Source: Paraphysomonas bandaiensis (taxonomy: Eukaryota; Chrysophyceae). Taken from it: a stretch of DNA of 64,000 bases. This document shows, piece after piece, positions 12,809 through 24,242 of the stretch; position 1 is the stretch's first letter, and each line of letters starts with the position of its first letter. The translations under genes were made by a program, and so were the position numbers. The DNA lies in NCBI GenBank assembly GCA_965644295.1, contig CBFFRP010000288.1:62001-126000 (forward strand). The letters run 5' to 3'. The notes beneath the pieces are model-generated. The model was not told where the DNA came from and did no database searches. It saw nothing but the letters and a program-made list of their open reading frames with translations.

Positions 12809-14013
12809 TTAATTAGCTCGCAGCACTTCTTGTACAGATATATGGGTTTGCAGTGTCTGGAATTTAACAAGAAACGAATCTAACCGGCATTCATACATTT
12901 GATAATTGAGCACATTTTCTACTGCCTGCGAGCTCTTTTCGTCGACTCCATCTCTTCCTCTTCCCTGATATGTGCTTCGGATATCTTGCCGTAAGACCTA
13001 TTTTATGCGTGCATATAATGTGCTATAGTTGGGGATGGCATAGTACCCTACCTGTCGAATCAGCTGCTTTGCTTCATCGGCACCCGCACAATACTTGAAT
13101 GCCCCTTCATTTTGCATTTCTACCAATGCACTCTCAGCAGCGTCTACGAATTGCACTTCTCTCATGGGTATGTCTGCCTCGTATATCCACGACGGCACCT
13201 GTAGAGAAGTGGGACGAATGGGCTGCCCAGAATCGTCCACGGCAGCCATGGCAATAGGCAACTCGCTATGAACGATGTCATACGGGATGTACGGCTTCAC
13301 TGCGCAATATTAGCTTACATACAGCACTAATGAGGACGTACCGTCTAGAACAGGAGTTCCGTCTACCATATCTACACATATTATTTCAATGTAGTCTGGT
13401 CCGACGCTAACAACCTGCACGGTACTGTTTATGAGGGCAGGAGATGAAGGCACAGTAATAGTTCTTTTATTACCTCAGAAACAGATAGACCAATAGGATT
13501 GGGCCTATGAGGAGAACGGGTGGAGAGACACCCTACTCGAGCGCCATGAAGACGTGGTGGGCGGATCTTTGCAGGTATGCTTTTTGAATCCGAATTAGTG
13601 TTCTCGTGGAACACCCACACCACCCACACATGGCTGAACTCTTTCAGTTCTCGAAAATGTTCATGTTGAATTAATTTTTTGTCAAATCGTATCCGACCAC
13701 GAGCTGCACGTACTAAATTAGGTTGTCGTGGAGTTCCACGTCGATCAGGGAATGGCGACTCTATTACACCAATCATATTAAATTGATATCCTGATATCGA
13801 TGTCTTGTTTTTTATTTCTTGTCTTTTGCTCTGTTGAGCGGATATTCTACCTTTTCTTTCAACTTTTCGTAGTTGTTTTTCTTTTTCTAGTAGTTTATTA
13901 AGTTTATTAGTTTCATGTTGTATAGAGTGTATATGTTTGCATAGTAAGACTATTGCAGCACCAGAAAGACCTAAAGCAATTAAACAGCATTTAAATTGAT
14001 TCAATTGATTCAT
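12809..14013 (-). CDS. tRNA (adenine-N6) methyltransferase, TrmO family
   Basis: TrmO (YaeB/TsaA, human TRMO) methylates the t6A37 base of tRNA-Thr using S-adenosylmethionine. Exons: 14013-13474, 13414-13342, 13299-13052, 12997-12809; 349 aa. Family segments are clear across the introns: IGVIESPFPDRRGTPRQP, HVWVVWVFHEN, VGCLSTRSPHRPNPIGLS, VDMVDGTPVLD, KPYIPYD and near the end VLRQDIRSTYQ. The start is the first ATG. It adds an N-terminal hydrophobic segment (CCLIALGLSGAAIVLLC, residues ~9-25) and a basic helical stretch of ~45 residues before the catalytic fold. That could be a membrane anchor or an organelle signal and is not usual for the family. The gene is head-to-head with the C2 protein. 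Confidence 0.9.
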
Positions 14014-14493
14014 ATTATATATCAAAAGATATTGTATAGTATTCCAGATCACTATATGTGTTCACTACACATTCATATATATATATGCATATATATATAT
14101 ACACAGAGAGTGTGTGTGTGTTATATGAATGGATTAAGTCTATCCAGTATGGAGAGAGAAATATCCAATCAGATACATTGAAATATATTTACTAGATATT
14201 GATTTGATGAACCCTTTTTTTTCATGTAGTATTGAAGGGTACCCCCCCCCACGTATACATACACGGTACATCAACGCACAATAGATCTTGTGGTGCTATA
14301 GTCTGATACATATATATATATATATAGAAAGAACACAAGTGATATGAAGTATAAAGAAGTATAATAAAGTGAAGTATATTCCATGACTTTTTTCAGTTTT
14401 TTATAAATAATTTCAATAGTATAATATATGAACTAAGTCATATGGTAACATTCATATCATAGAAACCATTTCCATCATAGTTTAAGTATAATC
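14014..14493. promoter_or_regulatory. Divergent intergenic region, TrmO / C2 protein
   Basis: Simple repeats fill much of it: TATATATGCATATATATAT near 14076, a GTGTGTGTG run, and a TA tract near 14311-14325. Poly-T and poly-C runs lie near 14212-14250. It presumably carries both promoters. Confidence 0.45.
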
Positions 14494-17400
14494 ATGGAGT
14501 TATTTGAATTATATATTAGTGATATTAAAGGTTATGATTTATGTGGACGTAATGGACTTGTAAATTGTTCACCATATGTTCGTATATTTGTGGGAGAAGT
14601 CTATGCAGGTCGTACAGAGACACTTACACGTACTCGGGATCCTAAATGGAATGAATGTTTTAAATTTAAAATACATCAAATATCAAATCTTTCTGTATTA
14701 GTGAAAGTATTTGATTCTTCTGTTCTTGTTGATGATACACTTATTGGGTTTGTTGAGTTAACAATACGGTTTGAGGGACCAGGTATGACTCACAGTGAAT
14801 GTGCAGACATTCAAGATGGATCCGGTCGACTTGCTTTTCATATTAAGTGTAGACAATTGTCGATGGCTTCACTTGTGCAATATGATGATGACAAACACTG
14901 TATTGTTGATCGATTGATGCGTGAGAGTCTCTTCCAAAGCCTATTGCCCCGCTCCACGAAAAGCGTTTTCATGCACGAGTACACCAATTGTCCCAACTCA
15001 CTGAAACACTCAAACTTTTTTGCTATTGATGCAATACGAGACTATGAAAGCTTATTCAGCGTTTCAGGAACTTCATGTGTTGCTTCAAGTGAATGTTTTG
15101 TAACAAGTCGAAACAACTGTCAAAGCGACAGGCATATCGCACCAGATATAATTGACGGTTGCGTTGAAGGCAGTATAGTCTCTATTGTGACCCCCAAGCG
15201 TTTCTTTACTTCTGAGGATGCACCACTTGATTCGTGTACGGATGTCGCTGCTATACGATTGCATGCGAAATGTGGGGAAAGGTTCGAGAAGAATATTGGT
15301 CCTGGGGTTACATTAGGGGCATTGCACTTACCGTGGCATGATCATCTCTGTACAGACCACTTAGAGACGGACGGCATCACATTAGAACTCCTTTCTAAGC
15401 TACAGGAAGAGGTGAAGGGTTCTAGTGGTAACCTTTTGGCGCGCAAATTTTTTACATATGCGCAGTTGCTCAATAGTGGACGTCGAAGTACTGGAGTAAA
15501 TGGCGAACTGATTGTAGATAACAGACTACGTGTACCTCCAGTGGCGAGGAGGGAGTTCATGATCTCCGTCACCCCGGCGACAGGTAATTTGCCTGGATGG
15601 GAAAGGGATGCCGAGAGATGGACTATTGCCGAGGCACTTTTATGCCAAAGCGAAGAGGAAGCAAAGCAATATGCTGACACCAGTGGCGTCCTTGTCCCTC
15701 CAGCTGGTACGCAGAGCCCAACTGAGATTGTGCAAGCTGGAACTGACTCAGAGGTAAAGCCACTGGAGTCTGTATCTTTGGATAGTGAAATCTGTAGTAT
15801 GAAGATTGATGCAGTAAATGACACGATAGACATACCTGGTAAGGAGGTAATGGTTGGGTTTGATGATGAAGATAAATTCTTGGTTCGGGGAGGATGGTCA
15901 GACGAAGAAGATTCTATGGACTCAGGGGCTGTGCAGGAGGCGTTTTCTCAATGGGACGACACTATATGCGATGTTCTTAAAGATTCTGACGAATTAGTTT
16001 CGGTTCCGAATGACATGGAAGAAACGCGACCTGTTGTGGGAAGAAAGGAAAAAGTAATAACACTGCTTGAACGTGAAGGATCAGCGTGTTCAACTCAGTA
16101 TGTGCTTGTTGACCTCGAGCGTGATGCAGGAAGCCTACTGGTCGGTTGGACACAACGACGAACGCTTACAGATATGGAGTCAGTTGACGTTCACCAAGCT
16201 TCGCATGATATTTTGCTTAGCAGTACTACTGATCAATCAGAAGTGCACCTCCACGATAAAGCAAATCCTGTCCGTCCCATGACATCCAAAGCTCGCCACA
16301 TGCGAGTTATGGTACCCATCCCAGCCTCTATGCTCAGTGACTCTGGTCATTCCCCCGCCTCGTTGTCGTTTCTGCTGCCTCGTCATAGTGGAGATAGCCC
16401 AGACTTCAACGTTCGGGTTACCATCCAGTGTCGGGTGCATGCCGTCGATGCAGGTGTTGAAGATGGGACGTATGGGGTACATCTAAGATGGACAGTTAGC
16501 TCTCCACAATCTATTTTAATTCCGCAAGCTTCCCCGGGGTCATTTCGGGAAAGTAGTCTAGTGAGAGGTGCCCGAAGAGAGTCGTCAATCAAGGTGAATG
16601 CCTTTTGTCTTATATATCCCTGTGAGGTGATAACTGGCACATCATTGGACGACACAGGGCCAATGGCTGAAGAATACCAGTATTTGGTTGATCTCTCGAG
16701 TGATAAAATAAAAGTGTTTGAAAATTCACCAGAAGCCTTATTAGACCATGTTAAACCCGGGAATAAAGTGTTTGAGGGACGAAACGGTCAGTCAGCACCT
16801 GGAATTATTCCTACTTGTCTCTCTGGTGTTTTGCATAGTGGTGATCATGGTATTACTCGGACAACCATACAGGAAAATATAGCTCCTACACCTGTGTACA
16901 GAGATGAGCAAGTGGATCTTCTTCCCTTTCTTCATGTTGATGAAACGCCAAGAGGAGCATCCCTTTCTCTCGATGTGTATGAGAATCAATTTCTTCTCAT
17001 ACCTCCAAAGGGAGGACAACAACACGCAGTAGCACTTCGTGGTGGTCAGAAGTGGGTACCTCTTGGAGCATTATCTCTGTCCAGCATGGAGTCAGAATGT
17101 TGTACCAGACGTACGAGTAAGAATTATTCATTCAGTAGCTTAAATGGTGAGTATGGGTTTCCTGGCACAACTTCTGAAGATGGTATTCTCACCAGCAGTC
17201 TAGACAGTCTCTTTAACAACACACTTGAACTGAAGGAATTTGAAGTAAGTGATGAGTGGAGCCTCGTACGAACATACGGATCGCATCTGCGAGGTGATAA
17301 GAATTCTATTGGTTGTGACGATGACGATTACGATGATACTGCTGAGCATGATGGGGATGCGTGGTGGTACGCAATGACCCTGGACAATTTACTCTCGAAT

Positions 17401-20400
17401 GTAGCATGCTACCAATCGTACTACCCTGGTTGTGTATACCGCCGACGCTGTTGGAGAAAATCGCTTCAACACAAGGTTGATACTGTGCTGAAGTTTGAAA
17501 GTATACATTCATTGATGCGACCGCCTGATACAATTCTTCATTCACAGCGTGGGCACAATGAGGGTGAGAAAAAATTGCCTAATCAGTCTTCGATAAAAGA
17601 AAGTATGCTTGTAAATAAATTCGAATGGGAAGATGTTGTGGACTGTTGTGTTCTGTCTGCATCGAGTTTGGCTTTCACTATAAAACTGTCTGACGCAAAT
17701 TGTCAGGCGTCTCAGTGTAGCTATGTTGTTCAGAACTGCCCTGCGCACATGATTATGGACATCTTTCACATACGGCGCGGCGTACAGAAGGCACGTCGGC
17801 TAGTAGAAGAAAGTGTGGTTCCTGCCATTAGAAGTGGGCGCAGCAGATTACATAATAGTCGTGTGCAGTCGAGTGGGTTTATATCTGTTGTGACTGACAC
17901 ACAAAGAGATATTGTCGACCAGCGTGCCGTTCGGGACGCTATGATTCAACTTCGAGATATGATCGAGGCAATGGTTGTTGAAATGATCCCAAGTTTACAT
18001 GGACGGTGTAGTGGGTTTGAAGGTATATCTTCTGACGTGACTCCAGATTCCTCCCCGCCGACTACAATGATATGTGATCTTTCTCTTTATGACGCTGATT
18101 TATATGCGAAAGATGATGTTGATGTGGCGCTCGCTGCTTCCCAGCGGCCACTAGTACTACATGTTGTGTTGCCAAACCAGGCGAAATCTAATTTCGACAT
18201 CAAATATATAGTTCTAGAAAGGTTGATGGGTTACTACCGTCTGATAGCGGAGTCTACGCATTACTGTACCTTGCGACCTAATCATACCGCTTCATCTGCG
18301 ACCTCTATTCAAGTGAAGCTTAAATCACAGTACATGCCTCATAATGCCACCTCCAAGGAAATCGATGAATCTGTGACTCCAAGATCCCAGCATCGCCGTT
18401 CAAGTGGGCGGGGTGGGCATTTTTGGAAAGAAGTTAGCTTATCGCCATTCAGCCGTCCTGATTTTTCTGTGAGCGGAATTGTTGACTACGTACATAGGCT
18501 TTTGTTGGCTGCTGAAGATTCCATTTTGCGAACTTCAAACAGCGACTTTTCGTTAAGTAGAAGTGACACTTATTTGGAGCAGCAGCGCCGCGCCTTATGT
18601 GATATAGCGAATGATTGTCTATCCAAAATTGTGTCGGCGACGAGGTCGTTATTAGCGTGGAAATCGCCAGAAGACAAGACAAATAAGCTTGGCCCTTGGG
18701 CTGACGCATATCTTCCTCTCAGTTTGTTCTTTCTAAAGAATAACACACGATTGCTGATCGCAATACTAGCTGTTTCTGCATCAGCGAACTTTGGGGTGTC
18801 TAACGTTCCATGTTTTTCTCGTTTTACCAACATTCGTCATCTAATTCACTGGGAGCTACATTCGCGAGTGATTAGTATGTACACTTGGGTTCGATCTCTT
18901 CACAAAGGAGGGTTAAAGTATTTATTAGAGTCTCGATGTGCGTACTATGGAAGTCGCGTGATGTCACAATTTTTGCAGAAGGAAACGTGTACAGTCGAAA
19001 ATACTGAAGAGCATGCTGACGAGGGCAGTCAGTACTTCACGCCCATACCTGAGGTAATACTATCCGACATATCACTATTGCTTGGCTTTTCTGTATTATG
19101 TATATTGTGAGTATTGTATCTACTATTGTGTGATCAATGCGATGTAGGGGTTTCGCCATGCGCTTCGAGAATGTCTATTAGACGGTTACATGGAAGTTTG
19201 TGCTTTGTACTACACCACGGACTACTCAGACGTTACTCATGTGATTCTGCCTCAACTAGACAGATCACAGCATGACAATTATGTCACACTTCTCATGGAG
19301 AACAAGTGTTTTTCTCTCACGGCCATATCTAGACTGCATGATATAGTTGGAAACACTTTAGTAAATTGCTTATCGATTTTACTGGTACGACTCGTGATTT
19401 CATATATGTTAATTGGGTTTAAAATGTTGTTGTAGAATGAGTATATGATGATTCTTCGAGAATGTGCTGGTAAATCCAATGAAGGTAAGACATTGGTACG
19501 TATACTTTATCGACGTTATATAACTCTCATATTAGCGCCACATGAGTCGGCGAACCCTCCGACAGTTCCAGTGGAGCCCTCGTGTTTCGCGCCTCACCCA
19601 CTGATGGACGTACCCAAGTATGCTACGCGGGGGGCTCAATTAAGGACGTTACCATGGAACCGTAAATCTTTTAGCTCGGATGGGCGCTATAAACATGGCC
19701 TGGGGGGCATGCTTGATTCAGTGTTTTGCGTGATGAGTGCAATTGCCAGCGACTGTGAGCAGATCGAACGGTACATAGAGGTAAAAATTTATTGACTGTT
19801 ATTACCATATTGAGTTGATATCGTGAAAATGGGAATATAGGAGATTGCAGTAGTTATGCGCCCATTCTTTTACACGCAGCTGGTATGTATTGCCACGAAA
19901 CACTCAATTTGATAATCATAGTTCTTGTGATGTAGCTTGCGAGCCTCGAACGTAACGAGTCTGCTGCGCTGCGTAAAATAGTAAACAATATCGACAATGT
20001 ACACTCTCAATTGCACCGACTCCAAGAAAATTTTCAGAGGTGAGTGTACGTACTTTTGGCTGAAGGTATGTTCCACTTATGAACGCTCTCCGTAGGCTAT
20101 GGAAACGTGCCTTGAGAGAGCAATGTCGTGTTATATTTAAATACGTTGAATCTTTCGAATTAAATGTAAATGATGGGGAAACAAGAAAAGCCAGTAGACT
20201 TAATCTGGGTTTGAAATGGAAGCGTATTTCTAAGAAAACAAAGTCTAAGAAGAATCAATCTGGTTCCTCAATACAGGAGAAGGTCACAGAGGAAGGTGCA
20301 GATATTCAGTCGACAGAATGCAAGATTTCTGGTGCTGAGGACGCAACAGGCATCTCACCACATTCAGAATATATATGCTCGGATGCCAATAATAGTGAAC

Positions 20401-22410
20401 TTGAATCCAATGAAATGTGCCCGGAATTCATAGCGCAGAACGATTCCTCGGCTTCGAAGGAAACGGATGATGAGCATGAATCCAATGAAGAGTGTCCGGG
20501 AGTTTTAGCACAGAACAATTCTTCAGCTGCAAAGGATATGGATGATGATCATGAATCCAATGAAGAGTGTCCGGGAGTTTTAGCACAGGACAATTCTTCA
20601 GCTGCAAAGGATATGGATGATGATCATGAATCTAATGAAGAGTATTCGGGAGTTTTAGCACAGAACAATTCTCTAGCTTCAAAGGATACGGATGATGAAG
20701 AAGAAAACAACTACTCAATTGGCGGTTGTGACGATGAGCAATCTACAAGTAGCAGCGAATATGATAAAGGTCCAATTTCGTTTTTTGTCAACAACGTACA
20801 AGATATATTCGAGTCACCAGATGAGTTTGGTCGAAATTTGAATTTTCTTAGTAGACTGATATACAATTTATCGAGTCCAGAAGTATACGACATGTTTTGT
20901 AGCTACGGGCTTATAAGTATAGCGACGCCTCTGTTAAATGCCTTGACGACGGTGCATAACTATGTGGATGGCATAAATGCGGGGTTATGTGAGATGCCTA
21001 TAAATTCCTCTGAATTGAGCAGCGAGGTATGCTGGTGCATGTGTATTATGTTCATTATAAGTAGTGATACAGCTGAGGGGAGAACTGATGAATGTGTACA
21101 AGCTTGCGTATTACTTGATTCTACCTAGCTGGAAAGTTCCCAAGGATATAGCCTCCTCCTCTCCACCGTTGGAGGCCGGCGCTTTCACTACTTTATTTGG
21201 TACAGTAAAAGTCTAACTTGATCACATTAACTCGATGTTTACAGCTGTAGAGGAGACAGATGACGACTGTGCAGATAGTAGTGTACGACACGTTCGGTCT
21301 AAAATAAAGGCACGTAATTTTGTATCATTTTATCTGCGGTCACTCACTATATATGTTACTCTTCAGAGCTTAGATAAATCCCTTTTTGCGACTCTCTGTG
21401 CAATAGAAACTGCATTCAAGAAGAGAACACGAGGGTATATAGGGAACGTTAATTGAATACTGAGACTAACTTGTGGATATAAAATTGCAGGAAGGATATG
21501 GAGTTCCTAGATATATTATCTTCTATCGATGAGTTTCAATCTCCTCTAATTACGAAATTGTATTCGCGTGAGGCACAGCTAGATCTCATGTACCTTGCAT
21601 CGGATTCAGAGACCTTGCGTTCTCCACATAAACCCGATATAGTATCTATCGAGAAAGCTGGATTTAAGTATTCTGAAATGGTGGAGGTAATGTTTTTTTC
21701 TGATTTTATTTATTTTTACAGTGGAGTTTTGTAGATATCGGGGCTATGTGTGAGGGGAATCAGCTCGTTCCCCACACTCTCTGAAGAAAATGCTCAGTCT
21801 TCAACTAATAAAGACGATACACAACCGTTAACAGGTGATGCAGCGGTAGCCTCGGATACGGAGGCGCGGCGCACGAATATACCGATCAACAGCTGCTATA
21901 TTGAGATTGTCGCATATTCTAGATCTGGCACCAAAAGAAATTCCTTCCAAACAAAGGTATGAATTATGCAGCCGCAATGATATTTAACAATCCGTGGATG
22001 CTGTAATATATATGCTAGTGTGCTGCTGCAGGGGACCGAAATCCAACTTGGTTCGACGTATTTCGTTCAGATCCCCAAAGGTGATGTACTGGAACGTATC
22101 ATCTGTACTTCCAATGAAACTCGTGAATTATACTGTCAGGTGTTCGGATACTCTGCCAGGCGGCACGGATCCTTTGGAGAGACTGGACATAATGCTTTAC
22201 AATAGGCGGGTCATATCACCGGCGTCCATGCTATTTGCCGCTGTGACGGAGTCATCTCTGATTGCCAGGACTACAATACAGTTAGAAATGCTCAGACTGA
22301 ATTCTATTAGACAGTGGTTCGAAATGACTTTGTCCGAAGACTATTATCACACCGGTTGGTCAGTGATAATTCATGTTCATACACGCATTGTCAAAGAAAG
22401 AAATTCGTAG
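14494..22410 (+). CDS. Very large C2-domain protein, possibly Munc13/UNC13-like
   Basis: 2413 aa in 13 exons: 14494-19053, 19148-19384, 19436-19484, 19536-19780, 19841-19882, 19936-20039, 20096-21026, 21073-21199, 21245-21434, 21491-21686, 21735-21956, 22032-22139, 22180-22410. Residues ~1-120 form a C2 domain: CSPYVRIFVG, RTRDPKWNECFKF and VFDSSVLVDDTLIGFVEL, although the first Ca2+-loop Asp seems replaced. The C-terminus has a second C2-like end (LDIMLYN..TIQLEML..RQWFEMTL). Between them lie a long low-similarity region and a helical part (RLQENFQRLWKRALREQC, YKLAYYLILPSWKVP) that resembles the MUN helices of Munc13. An acidic tandem repeat interrupts it at 20400-20702. Function in vesicle priming is inference; the C2 domain itself is well supported. 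The first exon, 4.5 kb without an intron, contrasts with the fragmented 3' end. Confidence 0.8.
20400..20702 (+). repeat. 75-bp coding minisatellite (four 25-aa acidic repeats)
   Basis: Four units each read roughly ESNEECPGVLAQNNSSAAKD followed by an Asp/Glu cluster. Units 2 and 3 are nearly identical in DNA, which suggests recent slippage or unequal crossing-over inside the C2 protein gene. Confidence 0.9.
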
Positions 22411-22887
22411 ATTCCTTTGTTAATGCTCACATAAAAATTTGCTGATATGTATTAAGCTATATATCATATTATATACTATGATATAACTGGCTATTGCTTT
22501 TCGGTTATTATTTCCGACATACTTCACAAAACGGATTGTTGCAATAATTCAACTATTACTATTCTTCGTGTACAATTTAGACTATTTCGGAATGCTGCTC
22601 TCAGTAGACTGTTTACGTTATAATGCAACAATATGGGCGACATGTAGCATCACATGTTGCAGGCTGTCGTATATATAGATATATAGCCCTGTACTTCTGT
22701 ACATATGTACATATACATTTATACACAACGAACTTACAGATTACAAGACTTAAATAGTCTTTTGTAATGGAATATATATTATATTATACATTTTATACAT
22801 TATATGGAAATTTTCGTGTATGTTCTATTAGGTTGAGTACATTAAAAAGTTATATATGTACCTGCCTTAAGTGCATACGTATTCGCA
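22411..22887. other. Intergenic, tail-to-tail gap
   Basis: AT-rich, with TATATAGATATATAG and ACATATGTACATATACA runs near 22670-22720. No gene seen. Confidence 0.5.
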
Positions 22888-23705
22888 TTACTCATTCGAG
22901 TGTTTGCCTTCACAATGTCGATGATGGTGTTGAGGTGTCCCGTGTACATGAGAAGTTGGTGCAGTAGTTTTGTGCGAGTGGGGATGCCCAGGCCCGTCAG
23001 GTGGATGGGAACCAATGGGGTGTCCATCTGGTTCTGGAGCTTCCTGAGAAGGGTGTCGTGGCACGAATAACTTATGTTCAGGAGGAGGTACAATATGTTT
23101 TTTATGTGTTGCATGGGGTTGATCTCTTAGAGGGTGAAATTAGTGAACAACTAGTGCGCTTGATGTCATGCATGGAACTTACAGGCCATCGTGGTTGTGA
23201 TTTACAGGAGGATCAATTACTTTATTCTTGGAATACTCTTGCGCATCCCTAAGAGAGATCAAAAATACAAGATGAGAGTTTACTACAATACTTACGGTGT
23301 TACTGTGAAGTCCTTCTCATTTGGATCTCTCACAAGTCCTTTATGTTCCTGAACAATATCCCTGTTTATTTGATTATACAGTATAACTTTAACATGATCT
23401 ATATACTTGCATTTGTACGTCATGACTCTCTTTATTGGGGTCATGAAGCCCTCCTTTCGGGTGTCTATTTTCATGTGACAGAGCACCAGAGTTCATATAA
23501 TCGAGATCAACTGATGGTTCAACTGGTTTCTTTCCTGTACGTTCTTGAACATCCCTGATATATAACTATGATGATGGTCTGTATGTGTGTGTATGTGTAT
23601 GTATGTATGTGTGTGTGTGTGGGTTACTTACATGGTGGTTTCAATGCTTTCTATATTAGGGTTATGAATGTTACCCTTATGTTGAGTTTCTGGTGTAGGA
23701 AGCAT
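22888..23705 (-). CDS. His/Pro-rich protein of unknown function
   Basis: I do not recognise this gene. Exons: 23705-23632, 23554-23407, 23348-23296, 23248-23183, 23125-22888; 192 aa. All four introns (77, 58, 47, 57 nt) have GT..AG ends, two of them with GTAAGT donors, and the spliced frame is open from ATG to TAA. The C-terminal ~80 residues are dominated by His and Pro (VPPPEHKLFVPRHP, GSHPPDGPGHPHSHK, TPQHHHRHCEG). The rest is rich in charged residues and Asn. There is no signal peptide or membrane segment. The His-rich tail could bind metal ions, but nothing proves it. Opposite-strand frames over the same DNA are open for up to 83 codons, but they give no multi-exon frame with such good splice sites. 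It is head-to-head with carboxypeptidase 1. Confidence 0.6.
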
Positions 23706-24242
23706 CTGGTGAATAGATAGATATGAACTGTGTTCTATACTGTGACTGTGATCTTAATATAGTGATACTGTGAGGAGTGTGTGTATGTATGCATGGAGGA
23801 GTGTGTGTATGTATGTATAGAGAGAAGCTGTAGAGTGTTATTATGATCTTCTTTCGAACCATTAGAGTGAATTATATCCAATCATGTATTTTTCAGGTAG
23901 TTTAATTGGTTAGAAATGTTGGAAATGAAGATATTATGGTCTTCGTAGAATATGTCCCATATATATACCATACTGCAGTATACAGTAGAAGTATATGCAA
24001 TTGTGTACAGTGATGTATATACGTCGTAGTTGTATGTATATATGAAGGTTGGAATTCCTACTACGATCGTAGGGTTTCTGATGTACGTACATACCGATCG
24101 GCTGCAAGCATTGTTACATATACACACACATACATACATACACACATACATACGGACACACATATACATACACACACTTATATATACATACACCAGCCAC
24201 TCTGCATACCTCTCATCATATAGATCATATACTATAACAACT
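23706..24242. promoter_or_regulatory. Divergent intergenic region, His/Pro-rich protein / carboxypeptidase 1
   Basis: It contains CATACATACATACAC-type runs near 24119-24190 just upstream of the carboxypeptidase start and GTGTGTATGTATG runs near 23780-23820. It presumably carries both promoters. Confidence 0.45.

Noticed and set aside
23001-23252. 83-codon + strand frame with plausible composition, and a 90-codon minus frame at 22842-23114
   Set aside because: Both overlap the His/Pro-rich gene in other frames; only that gene has a complete multi-exon frame with GT..AG introns.
23677-23862. Possible upstream extension of the His/Pro-rich gene
   Set aside because: The frame is mostly CATA/ACAC simple repeat and does not join in frame to exon 1.
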